A stretch of DNA of 9,997 nt, taken from the NCBI GenBank assembly GCA_022576105.1, contig JACZRM010000045.1, positions 1 through 9,997 of the forward strand, written 5' to 3'. Positions 6,476-9,997 of the stretch are shown piece after piece (positions within the stretch are counted from its first letter, which is position 1; each line of letters opens with the position of its first letter). The stretch comes from Chloroflexota bacterium. GTDB lineage: Bacteria; Chloroflexota; Dehalococcoidia; UBA3495. The notes under the pieces are model-generated. The model was not told the origin of the DNA. It saw only the letters and a list, made by a program, of their open reading frames with translations, and did no database searches. Made by a program: the position numbers and the translations under genes.

Positions 6476-7222
6476 ATGCGAGAAAACCCACCAACCCCGG
6501 ACCCGAATGCAGCAAATGCAGCTACATCCAAGGGTGATACCATAATATCTACAAATGCGGTCAGCCGGGTTTTCGGCTCCGGAGAAAACGCGGTTGTTGC
6601 GGTTGACCAGGTGACATTGGAGGTACGCTCCGGGGAGTTCTTCGCGTTAACCGGGCGGTCGGGGTCGGGTAAGACCACCTTGCTCAATTTGATGGCCGGC
6701 CTGGACCAACCCACCGGCGGCCAGGTTGTGTTCGAGGGTAGGGACCTGGCGGCCCTGTCCGAGAAGCAAATGGTTGAATTGCGGCGTCACAAGATTGGCT
6801 TCATCTTTCAATCGTTTGGTCTGATACCTTTGCTGTCGGCCTATGAAAACGTTGAGTTGCCCCTTCACATCAGCGGCACAACCTGGCGGGAGCGGCGGCG
6901 TCGGGCAATTGAATCCCTGCACCTGGTCGGTCTGGGGCCCAGGGCCAAGCATCGACCATATGAACTTTCCGGTGGGGAGCAGCAGCGAGTTGCTATCGCC
7001 CGCGCGCTGGTCACCGGCCCCGACGTGCTATTCGCCGATGAACCGACTGGGGAGCTGGATACCGTTACCGCCATATCGATATCAGCTATCCTGAAGGACA
7101 TAACCCAAAAGCAGGGTGTCACCGTGATAGTCGCCACTCACGACCGGACGCTGTCCGGGATATGCGATCGAGTCCTGACAATGGAAGATGGCGCCCTGGT
7201 CGATGGTGGCCAGCAGGCTTGA
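6476..7222 (+). CDS. LolD/MacB-type ABC transporter ATP-binding protein
   Basis: This 248-residue cytoplasmic ATPase is of the LolD/MacB/FtsE branch. Its motifs are Walker A GRSGSGKTT at 60-68, the Q-loop in IGFIFQSFGLIPLLSAYENV, the signature LSGGEQQRVAIARAL, Walker B VLFADEPTGELD and the H-loop VIVATHDRT. Length is normal for the family, with a poorly conserved, Pro/Asn/Ala-rich N-terminal ~20 residues. Unlike the ATPase upstream it has no C-terminal tail, stopping soon after ICDRVLTMEDGALVDGG. The start ATG is set by the AAGG duplication just upstream. It lies 340 bp after the first ATPase, so it may be transcribed separately. It might serve the truncated permease at the left of the cluster or a permease outside the window, while the tailed ATPase serves the intact permease. 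That pairing is a guess. Confidence 0.93.
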   Translation: MRENPPTPDPNAANAATSKGDTIISTNAVSRVFGSGENAVVAVDQVTLEVRSGEFFALTGRSGSGKTTLLNLMAGLDQPTGGQVVFEGRDLAALSEKQMVELRRHKIGFIFQSFGLIPLLSAYENVELPLHISGTTWRERRRRAIESLHLVGLGPRAKHRPYELSGGEQQRVAIARALVTGPDVLFADEPTGELDTVTAISISAILKDITQKQGVTVIVATHDRTLSGICDRVLTMEDGALVDGGQQA

Positions 7223-7334
7223 GGTTAACCAATTTTGCCGATTCCTGGTGTCGCGGGAAGCCGGGGTACCGGCGCGTCAAGGAATGGGCGTCAGGACCGA
7301 GGGGCCCGGACGCTGAATACCGGCGTTGCGGTGG

Positions 7335-8966
7335 CTACGGTGGCGGGTCCGGCGGCCATACCGGGTACTGAGCACGGTCAATATTAATATCGCTGGAATG
7401 CATTGACTCCAACTCTGCCAGGGTGCATTCCCCATCATCGTCCAATTTCAGGACTGATTCCGGCAGCAGGTCCACCGGGGAATGCCACTCGTCCAAGAGA
7501 TCGTCACCAGAAGACCGCGCCACGACAAACCCGTTGCTAATCAGCCTAGCGACCACCTCAGTGGAAACCTTTCCGTAAATACTGCGTTCGATCGAGCCAT
7601 GGGCATCCCACAGATTGGCTAGTTCCTCGCTGACGGTCAAGAGGCCGCCAGGAACCCGGGACCCGTAGAGGCGGCTGTTATCATTTCCCACCACCACGAT
7701 CAGGTGCTTGGAATCAACTCTCCCGCCGATCATCAGGTCTACCACCGACGCCATACCCACCCCCAGCGGCTCCTCCAATTCTCTAAAGCGCCAGCCTTCC
7801 CTTCGGCGCAGCGACCTGGTCAACCAATCGTTGCTGGTAGGATTGATTCCCAGAGCGATTTCGCGCTTCACCATGGCATCAAGAATCTTTCTCTGGACTT
7901 GTCTAATCTCCGCCCAATGATCATTGGAGTATAGCCGGTCTGAGTTGGCCAGGTCCTTCACGGCAAACAGGATATTGGCGTTGTCAAGTTGTTGGACCGT
8001 TCCAAACTCGACCAGGTCCTGGAGTATCTTTAGCCGGATTAGCAACTCACCTTCTTGCCAAGACTCTCCAAAATGAACGGCCACCCTGAGCCGGGCCTTG
8101 GCCGCAGCACGCCGGGCGGTGGCCTGCCACTCGGGCCGCCATCGCGAGTCCAAACCCACGCTGTCGATACCCCAGAGCATTCTCTTGGCGTTGGGTCGAT
8201 TGCTGCGCAATTGCTGTATCGCCGAAACCAGGCCTTCAGCCCGCCGGTCGATCAGGTCAGATTTCCCATTGCCTGCGGTGGGATCCAAATCTTGCTTACG
8301 CAGGCCAACCAGGTACTTGACTTGCAAAGGAGCCGGAGAGCCGGCAACTGCGGCATGGGCCCCCCGAAGGGCAGCTTCCGCCGCTTTCTTGAAGCCATCG
8401 GTTTCATGGTCACCCAGAGCGGTGCGGAACCAGACCTCCTCGACGCCATGTTGGGCGTTCTCCAAGGCGACGATCCGGTAAGCCTCTTGGAGCAGTTCCA
8501 GGGAATCCGGGTGGCTGCTCTGGAAAGCCAGCCTGATCAGATTGAGACGGTCATCGGCCTCGTCGAAGTCGGCAGGGTCTCCGGAGAGGGGGATTTTGCG
8601 TTGAAACCATTCCAGCAGTGCATCATCCGACTGCTCAAAAAAGCCCGGGATGTCTTCCTCCCTGACCAAGAAGTCATTCAGGATGTAGTCCAGGAAGGCC
8701 TCCTGGGCGACCTGGTCTTGACGGTAGACCTGTATCACCCGCATCAGCAGCTTGGGATCGCCGATGGACCCGGTGATGTGCTGGTGGGGATTGACCTTGG
8801 TAACCTGGTCCAACAGAGCGACCAGGTCTGGAAAATGCCAACTTTCTTGCTTTACTTTGTTGGCAATCAATAACACGTCCAGCACGTGAGCCAGTTCTGC
8901 CACGCTGATGGAACGTGACTCAATGAGGCCCTCGGGACTGATTGTCGTGTTGCCGATTCGTGGCAT
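7335..8966 (-). CDS. Divergent adenosine-deaminase-fold amidohydrolase, catalytic residues altered
   Basis: This 543-residue protein has the motif order of adenosine/AMP deaminases. After an extra ~55 N-terminal residues comes VNPHQHITGSI (H61, H63), matching the HxH...GS start. Then come WGIDSVG (about 265-271), like the IDLAG strand; VHFGE (H298, E301), like HAGE; INPTSN (374-379), like CPTSN; and VVVGNDNSRLYG (424-435), like NSDDP. Aligned by eye, the four zinc ligands (H61, H63, H298, D429) and the proton-shuttling Glu (E301) are kept. The catalytic His of RIGHG falls on N329 (QQLDNANIL) and the second Asp of the DD pair on N430. Residues from ~455 to the Pro-rich end are not typical of ADA. 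It may therefore use a different substrate or mechanism, or be a binding protein. GAGG eight bases upstream supports the start. It follows folE2 by 86 bp on the same strand. Confidence 0.72.
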   Translation of the reverse strand: MPRIGNTTISPEGLIESRSISVAELAHVLDVLLIANKVKQESWHFPDLVALLDQVTKVNPHQHITGSIGDPKLLMRVIQVYRQDQVAQEAFLDYILNDFLVREEDIPGFFEQSDDALLEWFQRKIPLSGDPADFDEADDRLNLIRLAFQSSHPDSLELLQEAYRIVALENAQHGVEEVWFRTALGDHETDGFKKAAEAALRGAHAAVAGSPAPLQVKYLVGLRKQDLDPTAGNGKSDLIDRRAEGLVSAIQQLRSNRPNAKRMLWGIDSVGLDSRWRPEWQATARRAAAKARLRVAVHFGESWQEGELLIRLKILQDLVEFGTVQQLDNANILFAVKDLANSDRLYSNDHWAEIRQVQRKILDAMVKREIALGINPTSNDWLTRSLRRREGWRFRELEEPLGVGMASVVDLMIGGRVDSKHLIVVVGNDNSRLYGSRVPGGLLTVSEELANLWDAHGSIERSIYGKVSTEVVARLISNGFVVARSSGDDLLDEWHSPVDLLPESVLKLDDDGECTLAELESMHSSDINIDRAQYPVWPPDPPP

Positions 8967-8974
8967 AACGTTAG

Positions 8975-8978
8975 CCTC
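8975..8978 (-). promoter_or_regulatory. Ribosome binding site of the deaminase-like gene
   Basis: Read on the minus strand, GAGG lies eight bases before the ATG at 8966. This supports separate translation initiation after the 86-bp gap from folE2 and fixes the N-terminus at MPRIGNTT. Confidence 0.55.
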
Positions 8979-9052
8979 GGCTCAGGCCGGGTTGACCCGG
9001 CATGGGCATCTCACGGGCCAGCAAGGGGTTGGCGACGTAATCGTACGGCAAA

Positions 9053-9925
9053 TTATTTCGCGTCATTGCTTTTCTTTTTCCGCTCCACTTTGGGCCTGGT
9101 CCACTCAACACAGGCGAAGACGTTGTGGCTATGGATGCTTTCATGATTCACAACTTGCACCTGGAACCAGGAGATCCGCTGGTCCTTCTCCAAGCGTTTG
9201 GCAACGCCGCGAGCTATGTCTTCGACAAAGACCGGGTTGTCGTAGGCCTGCATCGTCACATACCGTTCATCCGGGCGCTTCAGCAGCGGGTACACGGGCG
9301 CCGAGGCTGACTTTTCCGCAATATCAATCAGGTCTTCAGCCCAGACCATGGCCGGTATCCCTTCTTTGGAACTGGAGCATCGGACGTCGATGGTCACATA
9401 ACCGCGCTGGTTGTGCGCTCCATAGTCGCTGATTTTCTTGCTGCAAGGACAGAGGCTGGCTACCGGGACTCGCACTCGAAGAATAAAACGGTCCTCGTCC
9501 CCTTCCAGTTCGCCAATCAATGAACACTCATAGTCCATCAAGGCCTTTGCGCCACTTTCCGGAGCGATTCTTTCCAAGAAAAACGGGAAAGTTACTTCCA
9601 TGTGGGCGTTATCAGCCCCCAACCGCTCCTTCAGCCGCCGGAGGATTACCGGCAGAGAATGTATCGTCATTTCACCCTCATACTCGTTGAGGATCTCAAT
9701 GAAGCGGCTCATGTGGGTCCCCTTGACCTGCTGCCTCAGGTTCACCCCCATGGAGATTTTGGCGACGGTATGCTGCCGGTTCTGGTTTCGGTCGAATACC
9801 ACTATCGGAAAGCTGACATCGCTCACTCCCGTCCGGTCAATGGGAATGCCGCGCTGGTCACTTTGTTTATGCACATCTGCGATAGTGGCGGGTGATGCTG
9901 CATATTTACTGCCGGTCCGAGCCAT
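9053..9925 (-). CDS. folE2: GTP cyclohydrolase FolE2 (type IB, MptA family)
   Basis: This cytoplasmic enzyme opens GTP and rearranges it to 7,8-dihydroneopterin triphosphate, the entry to folate and, through QueD, to queuosine-type 7-deazaguanines. The 290-residue reading shows family features in order: IADVHKQSDQRGIPIDRTGV (15-34), the M-V-L/KGTHMSRF segment (59-75), LCPCSKKISDYGAHNQRG (158-175), YPLLKRPDERYVT (212-224) and ESIHSHNVFA near the end. C159 and H171 have the spacing of the metal-binding Cys/His pair of known FolE2 proteins. The frame is open to a GTG at 9967, but the ATG at 9925 is preferred: it gives MARTGSKY at the usual distance before IADV and has GGGAGAAG upstream. FolE2 is the metal-flexible alternative to zinc-dependent FolE and is often linked to zinc limitation in other bacteria. 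It is co-directional with the deaminase-like gene and probably first in that unit. Confidence 0.95.
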   Translation of the reverse strand: MARTGSKYAASPATIADVHKQSDQRGIPIDRTGVSDVSFPIVVFDRNQNRQHTVAKISMGVNLRQQVKGTHMSRFIEILNEYEGEMTIHSLPVILRRLKERLGADNAHMEVTFPFFLERIAPESGAKALMDYECSLIGELEGDEDRFILRVRVPVASLCPCSKKISDYGAHNQRGYVTIDVRCSSSKEGIPAMVWAEDLIDIAEKSASAPVYPLLKRPDERYVTMQAYDNPVFVEDIARGVAKRLEKDQRISWFQVQVVNHESIHSHNVFACVEWTRPKVERKKKSNDAK

Positions 9926-9935
9926 GACTACTTTT

Positions 9936-9943
9936 CTTCTCCC
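9936..9943 (-). promoter_or_regulatory. Ribosome binding site deciding the folE2 start
   Basis: On the minus strand GGGAGAAG precedes the ATG at 9925 by about 10-13 bases. No comparable site precedes the upstream GTG at 9967, so the shorter protein is favoured. The remaining ~50 bases to the window edge probably hold the promoter, but I see no clear boxes. Confidence 0.5.
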
Positions 9944-9997
9944 TGATAGATACAAGCCGAAGTACACGTTTCATTCACAACTATTTTGCTCAACTCT

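Noticed and set aside
1742..7222. Assigning lolC/lolD, macB or ftsE/ftsX gene names
   Set aside because: The motifs show the superfamily only. The permease is far larger than LolC/E, FtsX or MacB, and the lineage may lack an outer membrane, so these names would imply an unsupported function.
7223..7334. Bidirectional terminator between the convergent genes
   Set aside because: There are small inverted repeats (GGTTAACC at 7225-7232; GCCGG-ggta-CCGGC at 7260-7273), but the stems are short and no T-run follows on either strand.
8055..8873. A 272-codon open frame on the plus strand
   Set aside because: It lies wholly antisense to the deaminase-fold gene, whose frame carries ordered ADA motifs and a ribosome binding site. 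No recognisable domain appears on the plus strand.
7335..8966. RADAR (RdrB) or CRISPR-linked deaminase (Cad1) antiviral system
   Set aside because: No RdrA-type ATPase, CARF domain, CRISPR array or cas gene is visible in the window, and the neighbour is folE2. A defence label would rest on fold similarity alone.
1..9997. tRNA, rRNA, CRISPR arrays, insertion sequences or phage genes
   Set aside because: None was recognised on either strand; the short tandem repeats have no spacer structure and no transposase is encoded.

Overview
The window most likely comes from an uncultured bacterium, probably a metagenome-derived contig. From about position 1085 rightward the content fits a Chloroflexota-like (Dehalococcoidia/SAR202-type) genome. 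The reasons are the very long FtsX-type permeases with dedicated ATPases, an ATPase with an AbrB-like tail, and a TTCGACAAGCTCAG-type hairpin repeat that I recall as common in such genomes. This placement is an inference from memory, not a search. The first ~1.1 kb looks different: very high use of C/G at third codon positions, and an MsbA-like exporter on the opposite strand. It stops abruptly inside another gene's reading frame, which suggests a recombination breakpoint or an assembly chimera.

Layout. (1) 1-~1099, minus strand: ABC exporter (TMD plus the start of the NBD), cut off at both ends. (2) ~1085-1630, plus strand: the last ~180 residues of an FtsX-like permease, missing everything upstream. 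(3) 1628-1688: five tandem 12/13-bp units, each starting with TAG. (4) 1742-5125: a complete 1127-residue FtsX-family permease with about ten membrane segments and a large second extracytoplasmic region containing a probable jelly-roll, carbohydrate-binding-like module. (5) 5183-6136: LolD/MacB-type ATPase with a C-terminal AbrB-like tail. (6) 6137-6475: intergenic space with a hairpin repeat, a perfect TTGACC-tg-GGTCAA palindrome and 12-bp duplications. (7) 6476-7222: a second LolD/MacB-type ATPase. (8) Convergent to this, 7335-8966 minus: a 543-residue divergent adenosine-deaminase-fold protein that keeps the zinc-ligand pattern but appears to have Asn in place of two catalytic residues. (9) 9053-9925 minus: FolE2, a type IB GTP cyclohydrolase, just upstream of and co-directional with the deaminase-like gene.

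Working together. The permease fragment, full permease and two ATPases form one plus-strand module of the MacB/LolCDE/FtsEX (type VII, mechanotransmission) class. Such transporters use cytoplasmic ATP hydrolysis to move extracytoplasmic domains rather than to pass a substrate through a channel. The two minus-strand genes form a probable second unit, in which a GTP-consuming pterin/7-deazapurine entry enzyme is followed by a deaminase-fold protein of unknown substrate. The best candidates for something undescribed are this deaminase-like protein with its FolE2 neighbour and the AbrB-tailed ATPase/CBM-like permease pair. The left-hand junction should be verified before any synteny is read across it.
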